DNA of 24,312 nucleotides from DASVSE01 sp036399715 (GCA_036399715.1 DASWMO010000117.1:1-24312); one strand, 5' to 3'; shown: positions 6,542-13,737, counted from the first letter of the stretch. Numbers and translations: made by a program. The notes: a model not told the origin generated them from the sequence alone.

Positions 6542-9093
6542 GAAACTTCCGCGCCGGGCTCACGCTCGTCCTGAACGATCAGCTCTCGACGCCGCTCGCG
6601 CGGACGGCGGGCAACTTCAACACGTTCGCCGCGCGAGCGACGGCGGCGGGCGCGCGGTTGCAGTCCATCGGCCGGACCTCTCAGGACGTTGGGCGCTCGC
6701 TCATGTCCGGCGTCACGGCCCCGCTCGTCGGGTTCGCGACGGGCTCGGTGCTCGCCGCGGGCCGCCTCGACCGGCTGCGGAGCGGGCTCACGGCCGTGAC
6801 CGGCAGCGCCGCCGAGGCTGGCCGGCAGATGGAGCGCCTGCGCGTCATCGCCCGTGCGCCGGGGCTCGGGTACGCCGAGGCCGTCGGCGCGTCCGTCTCG
6901 CTCCAGGCCGTCGGGATGGACGCCGCGACCGCCGAGCGTTCGATTCGGCTCGTCGGCAACGCCCTCGCGACGACGGGCGGGACGAAAGACGACTTCGCCG
7001 AGGTGGTGCGGCAGTTCACCCAGATTCAGTCTCTCGGCAAGGTCACGGCCGAAAACCTCAACGTCATCCGCGAACGCGCCCCGGCCATCTCGGGCGCACT
7101 GCAACGGGCGTTCGCCGGGCGCGAGCTGTCCACGGTCCCCGTCCGGGAGTTCACGACGACGCTGCTCGGAGAGTTGAGCCGCTTGCCGACCGCCGCGCCC
7201 AGTCTGCTCGAACCGTTCGTCAACGCCGTCGACGACGCCCAGATGGCGCTCGTCCCGTTCGGGCAGGCGTTCGCGCGCAACGTGACGCCCTTCCTCGCGA
7301 CGGCGACCGGGGCGCTCGCGCACGCCTCGACGGCCTTCGCCGGGCTGTCCCCGCCGGTTCAGAACGTCGCCGTCGGCATCGCCGCCGTCGCCGCCGCGGC
7401 CGGCCCCGCCCTCATCGGCTTCGGCTGGCTCGCCGAGGGGATGGGCAAGGGCATTGAGCAGGCCGGCAAGCTCGCCGAGGGGTTCGGCCGCCTCGTCGCG
7501 CGATCGCGCGCCTACAACAGCGCCAACGGCCTCATGACGGCCGGCAACGCGGCGTCGGCCGGTTCCTTCCGCACGCTCGCGACGGCCGCTCAGGGGCGCG
7601 TCGTCGCCGGCCTCCGAGGCGCGACGACGGCGATGTGGAGCTTCACGACGGCCGCGCTCGCGAACCCGCTGACGTGGATCGCCGTCGGCATCGGCGCCGC
7701 CGCGTTCACGATCTGGAAATACTGGGCCCCGTTGAAAGCGTGGTTTGGGAGCCTGTGGGCCGGGATCAAGGCGGGCGCCGCGCCGCTTTTGCCCGTCTTC
7801 GAGCGCATCGGCGCGGCCGTCGCCCCCATCGGCGCCGCGCTCGGTCGGGTGTGGGACACGGCCAAGAGCTTTTTCCGGGGGCTGACGACGCAGTCCGAGC
7901 CCAGCATCGGGCAGATCGCACGCCTGACGGCCTCGGGTGCCGCGTTCGGGCAGCGCCTCGGGCAGGCCCTCGTCTGGGTCGCCGACAGGTTCCGGGCGGT
8001 CCGCGACCGGGCCCAGTCGCTCTGGGACAAGATTCAGGCCGGATGGGCTGCGACGGCCCCTCTACGGGCGTGGACGGGCGCGACGCTCTCGAAGGCGTGG
8101 GACGATGCCCGTGCGGCCGTCGAGTCCGTCACGACGCGCCTGCGGGCAGCGTGGGCCGCGTCCGAGCCCTTCCGGACGTGGGCCGTCGACAAGCTCGCCG
8201 AGGGCTGGGCGAAGGTGCAGACGGGCATCGAGTGGGTCCGGAACACCGTCTCGGACCTCTGGGCGAAGACGGCCCCGCTGCGGGCGGGCTTCTCCGCGAT
8301 GTTCGAGAAGCTGTCGCCGCACCTCGCCACCGTCGGCGGCTGGCTCACGAAGATCGCCGGGTACGTTGCCCTCGCGTTCGTCGCGGCCCCCGTCGTGTTC
8401 CTCGTCGGCGCCGTGGTCACGTTCGTCGCGGCGCTCGCGACGGCCGCCGCGGTGTTCTCGTTCGTGTGGGACACCGGCGTGAGGACGTGGGAGGCGCTGA
8501 AGAGCGGCGCGACGGCGACGGGCGAGCGGATCGAGGCCATGTGGAACCGCGTCAAATCGTTCTTCACCGGGTTCAGCCTGGCCGACTCGGGCCGGCGGCT
8601 CATCGACACGTTCATCGAAGGCATCAAGGGCGCGGCCTCGTCGCTCTACTCGACGGTCTCGGGCGTGATGGGGACGGTCCGGGAGTTCTTCCCCTTCTCC
8701 CCGGCCCGGCGCGGCCCGCTCTCCGACCTCGACCGCACCGGCGGCGCGCTCGTTCGGACGGCCGCGGCCGGCATCACGTCGGGCCCGTTCGTCTCGGCGC
8801 TGACGTCGGCGATGGGCGACGCGCGCGGCACGCTCGGCAACGGGTTCTCGATGAGTATGGGCGCCGCCGCCCTCGCCCCGTCGATGCTCGCCGCGTCTGG
8901 GCCCGACCGTGGCGGGCAGTCGGGTGCAGCCGCGCCGGCGGTCGTGCTCCACTTCGCGCCCGTCGTGAACATCGGTGCCGGCGCCGGTCCCGAGGTCCGC
9001 GCAGCCGTCGAGCAAGCCCTCGCCTCGCAGCGCGTCGACTTCGAGCGGCAGCTCGTCGAGGTCATGCGCCTCCGCGAACGCCGCACCCTCTGA
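6538..9093 (+). CDS. Phage tail tape measure protein
   Basis: An 851-residue protein. The N-terminal third has the tape-measure-domain signature: LRSGLTAVTGSAAEAGRQM, then ASVSLQAVGMDAATAERS, then FTQIQSLGKVTAENLN followed by ERAPAISGAL. Hydrophobic Ala/Val/Gly segments lie around residues 285-320, 360-395 and 605-650, as is usual for tape measures that reach the target membrane. A Trp-rich 36-residue repeat spans about 503-582. Near the C-terminus, FFPFSPARRGPLSDL followed by GGALVRTAAAGI is the common tape measure tail-end motif. ATG 6538, overlapping the upstream stop, replaces a much longer open frame whose first 87 codons read as Arg/Pro-rich shadow. In a virion this protein sets tail length. 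Here it stands without any other recognisable tail, capsid or packaging gene. Confidence 0.9.
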   Translation: MRNFRAGLTLVLNDQLSTPLARTAGNFNTFAARATAAGARLQSIGRTSQDVGRSLMSGVTAPLVGFATGSVLAAGRLDRLRSGLTAVTGSAAEAGRQMERLRVIARAPGLGYAEAVGASVSLQAVGMDAATAERSIRLVGNALATTGGTKDDFAEVVRQFTQIQSLGKVTAENLNVIRERAPAISGALQRAFAGRELSTVPVREFTTTLLGELSRLPTAAPSLLEPFVNAVDDAQMALVPFGQAFARNVTPFLATATGALAHASTAFAGLSPPVQNVAVGIAAVAAAAGPALIGFGWLAEGMGKGIEQAGKLAEGFGRLVARSRAYNSANGLMTAGNAASAGSFRTLATAAQGRVVAGLRGATTAMWSFTTAALANPLTWIAVGIGAAAFTIWKYWAPLKAWFGSLWAGIKAGAAPLLPVFERIGAAVAPIGAALGRVWDTAKSFFRGLTTQSEPSIGQIARLTASGAAFGQRLGQALVWVADRFRAVRDRAQSLWDKIQAGWAATAPLRAWTGATLSKAWDDARAAVESVTTRLRAAWAASEPFRTWAVDKLAEGWAKVQTGIEWVRNTVSDLWAKTAPLRAGFSAMFEKLSPHLATVGGWLTKIAGYVALAFVAAPVVFLVGAVVTFVAALATAAAVFSFVWDTGVRTWEALKSGATATGERIEAMWNRVKSFFTGFSLADSGRRLIDTFIEGIKGAASSLYSTVSGVMGTVREFFPFSPARRGPLSDLDRTGGALVRTAAAGITSGPFVSALTSAMGDARGTLGNGFSMSMGAAALAPSMLAASGPDRGGQSGAAAPAVVLHFAPVVNIGAGAGPEVRAAVEQALASQRVDFERQLVEVMRLRERRTL
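8044..8283 (+). repeat. 36-residue Trp-phased repeats in the tape measure protein
   Basis: Three units start with Trp at residues 503, 539 and 575 (bases 8044, 8152, 8260) exactly 36 residues (108 bp) apart. Each begins WAxT/S-A/E-P-L/F-R, and the first two also have Trp at repeat positions 10 and 19. Phased aromatic residues are typical of the helical ruler part of tape measure proteins. The third copy diverges after about eight residues. The DNA has diverged between copies, so this is an old protein-level duplication rather than a recent DNA repeat. Confidence 0.65.
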
Positions 9094-9124
9094 CGCCCGC
9101 CCCCACGTTCCGCCCCAAACCACC

Positions 9125-9544
9125 GTGAGCAAGCGCCAACCCGACAACGACGACCGCGCCCAGATCCTCCTCTACGCCACGATCCACGGCGACGCCGCCG
9201 CGTGCGCCCGCTTCGGCGTGACCGATCGGTCGCTTCGCAACTGGCGCACGTCGGTTCGGGAGGGCGGCGATCTTTCCGAAACGTTCCGCCTCTACGCGCT
9301 CGCGCTGGCCCCCGAGGCGCGCGCGGGCGAGTTCGCCGCGTGGGTCGAGGGCGACATCCGGCGCGCCTCGGCGCTCTTCTTCGAGAAGGTCAGCCCGGCC
9401 GACGTGTCGGGCAAGAACCCCGAGGTCCTGCGGGCGATCACCGAGCACCTCGCCGCGCTGCTCGACCACAAGACGGCGCTCGACTTCCTCGCCCTCCGGT
9501 TCGGCACGGCCGGCACCGAGGGCACATCCCCGACCGCCCCGTGA
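9125..9544 (+). CDS. HTH protein, possibly small-terminase-like
   Basis: A 139-residue protein starting at GTG 9125. Residues 10-45 read ILLYATIHGDAAACARFGV and then TDRSLRNWRTSV, a helix-turn-helix of the kind found in small terminase subunits and transposase-type HTH domains. Residues 55-130 are predicted helical, ending in a Thr/Pro tail. It follows the tape measure gene by 31 bp, and its stop overlaps the next start (GTGA at 9541-9544). A phage small terminase would recognise packaging sites, so this gene could mark the element DNA for a helper's packaging machinery. That is inference: no large terminase is present and the HTH could equally be regulatory. Confidence 0.6.
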   Translation: MSKRQPDNDDRAQILLYATIHGDAAACARFGVTDRSLRNWRTSVREGGDLSETFRLYALALAPEARAGEFAAWVEGDIRRASALFFEKVSPADVSGKNPEVLRAITEHLAALLDHKTALDFLALRFGTAGTEGTSPTAP

Positions 9545-9804
9545 ACAGGTCCATCCGTCACATCGAGCGTCTCGACGCCCAAATGCGCCGCCTCGACCGC
9601 GACGCCGCCGCACGGTCCCGCACGGCCGACGCCGACGCGCGCCGCTGGCGGCCGTGCGAGATCCGGACCTTCGCCGCGGGCTCCGACACCGCCGAGCAAC
9701 TGGCGTGGACGGCGGAGGTGCAGCGGCGCGACGCGCTGCCCGTGCTCGTTACGATCCATTCGCCCCGAACCCGACGGCTCGCAGATGAGAGAGTCGCTTG
9801 CTGA
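9541..9804 (+). CDS. Small unknown protein in the tape measure operon
   Basis: An 87-residue protein from GTG 9541, translationally coupled to the preceding HTH gene through GTGA. It begins with a short amphipathic, possibly coiled helix (HIERLDAQMRRLDRDAAARS), then a Trp-containing basic segment and a beta-like C-terminal part (LPVLVTIHSPRTRRL). Strong third-position GC and the coupled start support coding. No family is recognised. The longer frame beginning at 9202 is rejected because its first part only shadows the HTH gene. Confidence 0.55.
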   Translation: MNRSIRHIERLDAQMRRLDRDAAARSRTADADARRWRPCEIRTFAAGSDTAEQLAWTAEVQRRDALPVLVTIHSPRTRRLADERVAC

Positions 9805-10066
9805 GCACGGCCCGTCAGGCGGGCACCCCACCCCGCCGGATTTGCCGAGTGGTTCGCCGCGGCGTTACCGTCCGCTTGGCCCACAGTCCAGCCCGACGAG
9901 ATCGCCGCGGCGCTCGCGCCCCGGTGCGACGAGGCCGCGCGTGGTCCGCGCCGCGATCGAGGCTGGCGAGCTGCAGGCGTTCCGCTTCGGGCACCGGACG
10001 CTTCCCGTTGCCCGCCCAGCCCTGCGGCTCTGGCTCGCTTCGCTGGGCGCGCTCGGGGCGTTCTGA
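9785..10066 (+). pseudogene. Excisionase/HTH-like gene with two compensating frame shifts
   Basis: The frame opened by ATG 9785 reads plausibly at both ends but is Ser/Pro/Arg-rich in the middle. The frame whose codons begin at 9841 gives a convincing protein segment there (FAEWFAAALPSAWPTVQP, then DEIAAALAP). The 9785 frame then resumes with RVVRAAIEAGELQAFRFG, the core of an excisionase-type winged helix, and ends at 10066. Restoring continuity needs one indel near the C-rich tract at 9826-9836 and a compensating one near the CCCC run around 9929. This suggests a decayed or mis-sequenced gene of about 93 residues. As written, the middle of the HTH domain is scrambled. Confidence 0.5.
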
Positions 10067-10096
10067 GGCGGCCGGCCGATAGTAGACGTGGAGGGC

Positions 10097-10126
10097 TTGA
10101 CGTGCTCGGGGAGAATGTCTTACAAT
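10097..10126 (+). promoter_or_regulatory. Sigma70-like promoter for the PadR-like gene
   Basis: TTGACG at 10097-10102 and TACAAT at 10121-10126 are separated by 18 bp, a near-consensus housekeeping promoter. Initiation about 7 bp further on would fall near 10133. That places possible starts at 10088 and 10115 upstream of the transcript and supports ATG 10151 as the translation start. It also marks the PadR-like gene as a transcription unit separate from the tape measure operon. Confidence 0.5.
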
Positions 10127-10150
10127 GCGAGCACATCAGCACGGCACTTC

Positions 10151-11125
10151 ATGACCGTCCCTAAAATCTCACCGAAGGAGGCGTCGGTCCTCGACCTCCT
10201 CACGAGTCTGGGCGACTCGTACGGGCTCGAACTAGTCCGAGCGTCTGAAGGGGCCCTCAAGCGCGGTACTGTCTATGTCACGCTTGATCGAATGGAAGAC
10301 AAGGGTCTCATCAGCTCGTGGACAGAGGAGGCTGCACCGGGACAGCAAGGCCCGCCGCGACGTAAGTACCGCGCGACCGGGCATGGCTCCAATGCACTCA
10401 GGTCGTGGTATGAGCAGATGGCAAGTGGATTTTCGGGTCTGCGCCTCGCAGGTGGCTTTGTGGTGACTATGCCGTTCACCCACTGGTCGATAGACTTGAC
10501 GAGCGGCGGTGCGGCTATACCTATGTTGGCCGGAATTGCATCTGCTATATTTACTATGGCTTTGGCCAGGTATTTGGCGAACACAAGCCAGCACCGTCGC
10601 GCGCCAAAGGTTTACCATCTACAAAAGCAGGCCAGACACTACGAAACGTCTATGGTCCTTGCTTCCGATAGGGAGAAAAGGCGGCTGCGTCGGCTAGTGG
10701 ACGGTGTACAGAATGAACTATCTGTACTGAACAGGACTGATAAAATTCTATCAGTCCTGTTTGGAGCAGATAGCGTGCTCGAAATCCTTAGCCCGATTAA
10801 GTCCGGTGCTCGTGTACGCCGTAAGCGTGCCGACAGAGAAAAATCGAAGCGCGTGCGGCTCGCCCCTGGTGCCCGAGTTGCTCGGCTGTTCCGTTTCCTT
10901 CCCCCCAAAATGGTGACGCGACGACTAGATCCGATGTACCGCGACTTCTTGGATGAGTATGCTCAGGCCCTACAAGCCGGTGACTTATCTCGGGCCCGCG
11001 TGCTTCGGCTGTGGTTTTACGTTGGCCTGTTCGGAATTGCATCGGGGTCGATGGTCGGTCGCGCGTTGGGGCACGTCTTCAAGGAGGTGCGCGAGTCGCT
11101 GCTCAAGCCTTCCGAGTCGTCGTAA
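10151..11125 (+). CDS. PadR-type winged-helix regulator with membrane segments
   Basis: A 324-residue protein. Residues 5-80 are a PadR-like winged helix: KEASVLDLL, YGLELVRASEG, RGTVYVTLDRMEDKGLI, and a basic wing PPRRKYRATG. Residues about 115-145 contain one or two hydrophobic segments around IPMLAGIASAIFTMALARYL, and a last hydrophobic stretch lies at about 290-310 (LWFYVGLFGIASGSMVG), so the DNA-binding domain is probably tethered to the membrane. A basic linker with many Arg/Lys lies between. Two adjacent perfect hairpins (10706-10761) fall inside the gene. Base composition is noticeably richer in AT than the flanking genes, pointing to separate acquisition. No target operon is obvious. 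Longer starts at 10088 and 10115 were rejected because a promoter overlaps them. Confidence 0.75.
   Translation: MTVPKISPKEASVLDLLTSLGDSYGLELVRASEGALKRGTVYVTLDRMEDKGLISSWTEEAAPGQQGPPRRKYRATGHGSNALRSWYEQMASGFSGLRLAGGFVVTMPFTHWSIDLTSGGAAIPMLAGIASAIFTMALARYLANTSQHRRAPKVYHLQKQARHYETSMVLASDREKRRLRRLVDGVQNELSVLNRTDKILSVLFGADSVLEILSPIKSGARVRRKRADREKSKRVRLAPGARVARLFRFLPPKMVTRRLDPMYRDFLDEYAQALQAGDLSRARVLRLWFYVGLFGIASGSMVGRALGHVFKEVRESLLKPSESS
10706..10761 (+). repeat. Two tandem perfect inverted repeats inside the PadR-like gene
   Basis: The first repeat is GTACAGA (10706-10712), an 8-nt spacer, then TCTGTAC (10721-10727). Two bases later comes a 13-bp perfect inverted repeat: AACAGGACTGATA (10730-10742), a 6-nt loop AAATTC, and TATCAGTCCTGTT (10749-10761). 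Both arms lie in the coding sequence (linker region around residues 186-204). The second has the shape of a terminator stem but only a short T run. Confidence 0.7.
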
Positions 11126-11195
11126 CGAGCGCGCGGCTGTCCTACTTCCCGCTTCATTGCACGCACACGCCGAGCCCGTCCGCTACCATTCGGCT

Positions 11196-11573
11196 ATGAA
11201 CGCCCGCCCAGTTCGCTTCAATCCCTTGCCGTGCGGCACGGCCGATGGCACGGTGACCCCGTTGTCGACGGCCGATCCTGAGATGCGAGAGGCCATGCTC
11301 GACGCCGTGCGCGAAGCCAACGGCCGGCGCACGATCCGGCCTGCCAAGACCGTCGACGCCGCCGCGGCCGACGTCGAGGCGTTCCTCGTCGTGCCTGAGT
11401 GGGCCGTCGGGCAGGCCGCGGCCGACGTGGCCGCCGAGACGCTCCGGGAAGTGCACGGCCTCGACGCCGCCGACGTGCCGCACGCCTGGGCGATCTACAC
11501 GGCCGGCGCGCGGCGCCTCGGCTTCGCCGGTGCAGTGCCCGTGCCCCAACTCGGGATGCAGGCTATCGCATGA
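11196..11573 (+). CDS. Small unknown protein coupled to the AlbA_2 gene
   Basis: A 125-residue protein from ATG 11196; further upstream the frame is an implausible extension. It has a Pro/Arg N-terminus, then helices rich in Ala, Val and Glu (MLDAVREANGRRTIRPAKTV and AAADVAAETLREVHGLDAAD) and a C-terminal stretch VPHAWAIYTAGARRLGFAGA. No family is recognised. Its stop overlaps the start of the next gene (ATGA at 11570-11573), so the two are translated together and may form a functional pair such as partner and effector. That reading is inferred from gene order only. Confidence 0.6.
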   Translation: MNARPVRFNPLPCGTADGTVTPLSTADPEMREAMLDAVREANGRRTIRPAKTVDAAAADVEAFLVVPEWAVGQAAADVAAETLREVHGLDAADVPHAWAIYTAGARRLGFAGAVPVPQLGMQAIA

Positions 11574-12526
11574 CAGCCCTTCAGCTGGAAGCGCTCGCGA
11601 TGCAGACGGCCGCGCGTGTCGAGGCCGGGCATCGCATCGAGGACTCGTTCATCGAGGCGAAGCGCGAGTGGCCGACCGACTACCCGAGGATCGCCCGGCG
11701 GCTCGCGGCGCACGCGAACGAGATGCGGGGACAGCCCATCGTATGGGTCATTGGAGTTGACGAGGACGGGGCCTCGGTGCCCGGTGCGGCGAAGGAAGAA
11801 CAGGGCGACTGGTACGCGCAGGTGTCCAAGCACTTTGATCAGGGTGTACCGGCCCTTACCCTGTCCCGGGTCGCTTACCACGGGGACACCCCGGTTATGG
11901 CCTTGCTGTTCGACACGTCGGCCTGTCCGTACGTCGTGAGAAAGGAGCACGACACGCGGGGGTTCGAGCACGATGTGCCGATGCGGGAGGGGACGCGTAC
12001 GCGCTCAGCGAAACGCTCTGAGATCGTCGGGCTGCTTGCTCCGCTCGCCCCGCGCATCGACGGGCACCTGTTGGGCGCGATGGTCGAACTCAGCCTTCAG
12101 GATGTCAGCGGATGGGAGCTCCACGGCAGGCCGCCCATGTGGGTAGTGGACTGGACGGTCTACTTTATCATGATCGGCAGTGGGGAGATCATCTTTCCCG
12201 CGCACCTGTTCTGGGCACAGCTCAAGGGCGACGGGATGGAGCCGGTGCTACTCAACCCCGGGTTCAAGGGAAACGCCACGAACAGGAACGTCCTCGTCTC
12301 GGAGCACGACTTGATCGTGAGTGGATCGGGCAGGGCGACAGCGCGCGCGGTGGCCGAGTTTCCATCTGGCTTAGGGGCAGCTCCCAAACGGCTGCACGCG
12401 ACGCTCGAACTACGCGCGCTCAACGCTGACAGTGTTCTCACATTCGAGACAGAGCTGGTCGAGCCGTCCGGCGGCCTTGCGGACTTAACCTCGGCACTCA
12501 CGGACAGGCGGGTGTGGCACCCGTAA
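11570..12526 (+). CDS. Schlafen/AlbA_2-domain protein
   Basis: A 318-residue protein starting at ATG 11570. Residues 20-155 match the Schlafen AlbA_2 fold: an acidic/basic ExK motif in FIEAKREWP (Glu29, Lys31), the helix IARRLAAHANEM, the strand IVWVIGVDEDGASVPG, and a later VPMREGTRTRSAKRSEIVGLL element typical of the domain end. The remaining 160 residues are beta-rich and unrecognised. AlbA_2 proteins are nucleic-acid-associated; some relatives cleave tRNA and act in antiviral defence. The gene forms a two-gene unit with 11196-11573 and is followed by a strong hairpin. A defence or abortive-infection cargo role is inference; a regulatory role is possible. Confidence 0.75.
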   Translation: MTALQLEALAMQTAARVEAGHRIEDSFIEAKREWPTDYPRIARRLAAHANEMRGQPIVWVIGVDEDGASVPGAAKEEQGDWYAQVSKHFDQGVPALTLSRVAYHGDTPVMALLFDTSACPYVVRKEHDTRGFEHDVPMREGTRTRSAKRSEIVGLLAPLAPRIDGHLLGAMVELSLQDVSGWELHGRPPMWVVDWTVYFIMIGSGEIIFPAHLFWAQLKGDGMEPVLLNPGFKGNATNRNVLVSEHDLIVSGSGRATARAVAEFPSGLGAAPKRLHATLELRALNADSVLTFETELVEPSGGLADLTSALTDRRVWHP

Positions 12527-12609
12527 GTCGCGCCGGAAACAGGGCCAGCCATGCGGGCATAACAGACAAGGCCGCCTCGCCCCTCGAACGGTGGGACGGC
12601 TGTACCGGG

Positions 12610-12639
12610 AGCCCCGTCGCCTTGCAGGGCGGCGGGGCT
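12610..12639 (+). terminator. Hairpin terminator after the AlbA_2 gene
   Basis: A 12-bp stem is formed by AGCCCCGTCGCC (12610-12621) and GGCGGCGGGGCT (12628-12639) with one G-T pair and the loop TTGCAG. It is followed by TTCTCTGTG, a weak pyrimidine tract. It sits 84 bp after the stop of the AlbA_2 gene and before the converging repressor gene, so it may terminate transcription from the left. The rest of 12527-12682 shows no gene. Confidence 0.6.
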
Positions 12640-12682
12640 TCTCTGTGTGCTCCGCTCTCGACCGACGCAGCCCCGGCCGACG

Positions 12683-12937
12683 CTACGCCGCCGAGTCCGA
12701 CCGGATGAGCTGGTAGCGGACGTCGAGTTCCTCGACGCGGTGCCCGGTCAACGTCTCGACGATGCGGGCCTGCAACGCGGCGCGGCTCCCGCCGACTTCT
12801 TTAAGGGCGCGGCTGACGGCGCCGGGTGTAACGCCGAGGCGGACGGCAAGGGCCGTCTGGGTGCCTCCGTCGGCCACGACGGCATCAACGGCGGCTTGGC
12901 GGAGGGCGGCAAGGGTGAGCAGTTCGGGAGAGGGCAC
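12683..12937 (-). CDS. Small Cro/CI-like HTH repressor
   Basis: An 84-residue protein read leftward. Residues 9-50 form an XRE-like helix-turn-helix: LRQAAVDAVVADGGTQTALA, then VRLGVTPGAVSRALKEVGGS. The rest is a short helical tail (ALQARIVETLTGHRVEELDV). GTG 12937 is chosen because residues further upstream in the open frame are Phe/Ile/Arg-rich and overlap the regulatory gap. Its placement next to a divergent, operator-rich region and before a rightward early operon is the classic layout of a phage or element repressor switch. It probably binds the ATCGGTAA-type repeats in that gap. Confidence 0.75.
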   Translation of the reverse strand: MPSPELLTLAALRQAAVDAVVADGGTQTALAVRLGVTPGAVSRALKEVGGSRAALQARIVETLTGHRVEELDVRYQLIRSDSAA

Positions 12938-13104
12938 GGCGGCGGCGGAGAATGGGGATCGACAAAATATATCCCGGATCGGTAAAAAAGTTACGGACGG
13001 ACGAAACCACCCGTGACCGATTCGGTATATTGACCAAATCGGTAACAACGACGGCGCTGCAACGCCACCCATTCACCGGCCTACGGGCCAACCCGGTACC
13101 TCCC
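12938..13104. promoter_or_regulatory. Divergent promoter/operator region of the repressor switch
   Basis: This is a locally AT-rich gap between the leftward repressor and the rightward early genes. ATCGGTAA occurs exactly at 12978-12985 and 13038-13045, and the palindrome ACCGATTCGGT lies at 13016-13026, giving four CGGT half-sites in about 65 bp. Promoter-like elements are TATATTTTG on the minus strand (around 12964-12972), which fits the Bacteroidota -7 element TAnnTTTG, and TATATTG on the plus strand (13027-13033). The repeats overlap both, as expected for autorepression plus control of the early operon. Confidence 0.55.
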
Positions 13105-13344
13105 ATGTTCGAACTCACCCTCGCCCTCTCCACCGTCTACGGCGACCTGCTCGTCACGGCCGAAGTCGAGCGCGGGCATTACACCATCGGCACCGTCCGC
13201 CGCGCTGACGGCTCGCCGATGGAGTGCACGCTCGACGTGCTCGAAGAGATCGAGACGTCCATCGGGTTCGACGCTCAGTGCAGCCGCTACGACGCGCTCT
13301 ACTTCGCGTGCGACACGCCCGAACTGCTCGCCTTCCACGCCTGA
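13105..13344 (+). CDS. Small unknown early-region protein
   Basis: A 79-residue acidic protein and the first rightward gene after the repressor switch. The N-terminal half is beta-rich (FELTLALSTVYGDLLVTAEV, then GHYTIGTVRRADGS) and the C-terminal half is helical and acidic (LDVLEEIETSIGFDAQCSRY). No family is recognised. ATG 13105 lies in the repeated local context CTCCCATG and has no Shine-Dalgarno sequence. Position suggests expression when repression is lifted. Confidence 0.6.
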   Translation: MFELTLALSTVYGDLLVTAEVERGHYTIGTVRRADGSPMECTLDVLEEIETSIGFDAQCSRYDALYFACDTPELLAFHA

Positions 13345-13396
13345 ACCGCTCGCACGCTGGGCCGCCCTCGGGCCCCGCGCGCCCTCCCGAACGACC

Positions 13397-13642
13397 ATGC
13401 GTGACTACCTCGACGGCACCCGCTTCGGCTCCGGCCACTGCATCGGCGGCGAGCCCACCGGCGACGAGACACCGCTCGACGAATGGAGCCCGGCGCTCCC
13501 GCCTGCGAAGCCGTGCCGGCACTGTGGCGCCTACACGACCATCTTCGGCGCCGTCTGCATCGACTGCGAGTTGAGCCCCCCGGACCGCCGCGCCGCGCCG
13601 GTGCTCCCGCTGCATTCGGCACGGTCGCGCCTCGCCGCCTGA
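13397..13642 (+). CDS. Small zinc-ribbon-like protein
   Basis: An 81-residue protein. Residues 40-60 carry two Cys pairs, CRHCGAYTTIFGAVCIDCE, forming a CxxC-x10-CxxC zinc ribbon of the kind found in small phage and element-encoded DNA- or protein-binding proteins. The N-terminus contains further Cys, Asp and Glu (GSGHCIGGEPTGDETPLDEW). The start is ATG 13397 in the context CCCGAACGACCATG, which resembles the leader of the gene at 13738. Its exact role is unknown. Confidence 0.65.
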   Translation: MRDYLDGTRFGSGHCIGGEPTGDETPLDEWSPALPPAKPCRHCGAYTTIFGAVCIDCELSPPDRRAAPVLPLHSARSRLAA

Positions 13643-13648
13643 CTCTCA

Positions 13649-13675
13649 CGCCCGGCCGGGTTGGCCGGCCGGGCG
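13649..13675 (+). other. Perfect 11-bp GC hairpin in an early-operon gap
   Basis: CGCCCGGCCGG (13649-13659), loop GTTGG, CCGGCCGGGCG (13665-13675), starting 7 bp after the zinc-ribbon gene stop. It is followed by CTCCCTCCCC rather than a T-tract. It may act as an attenuator, RNA-stability element or terminator between early genes. Confidence 0.55.
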
Positions 13676-13737
13676 CTCCCTCCCCCCGCGCCGCTACCGG
13701 CACGCTTCTGACGCGCCCTCCGCGGGCGCTCCCGACC

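Noticed and set aside
7635..9128. 497-codon plus-strand open frame inside the tape measure gene
   Set aside because: Out-of-frame Arg/Gly/His-rich shadow; the tape measure frame carries all recognisable motifs.
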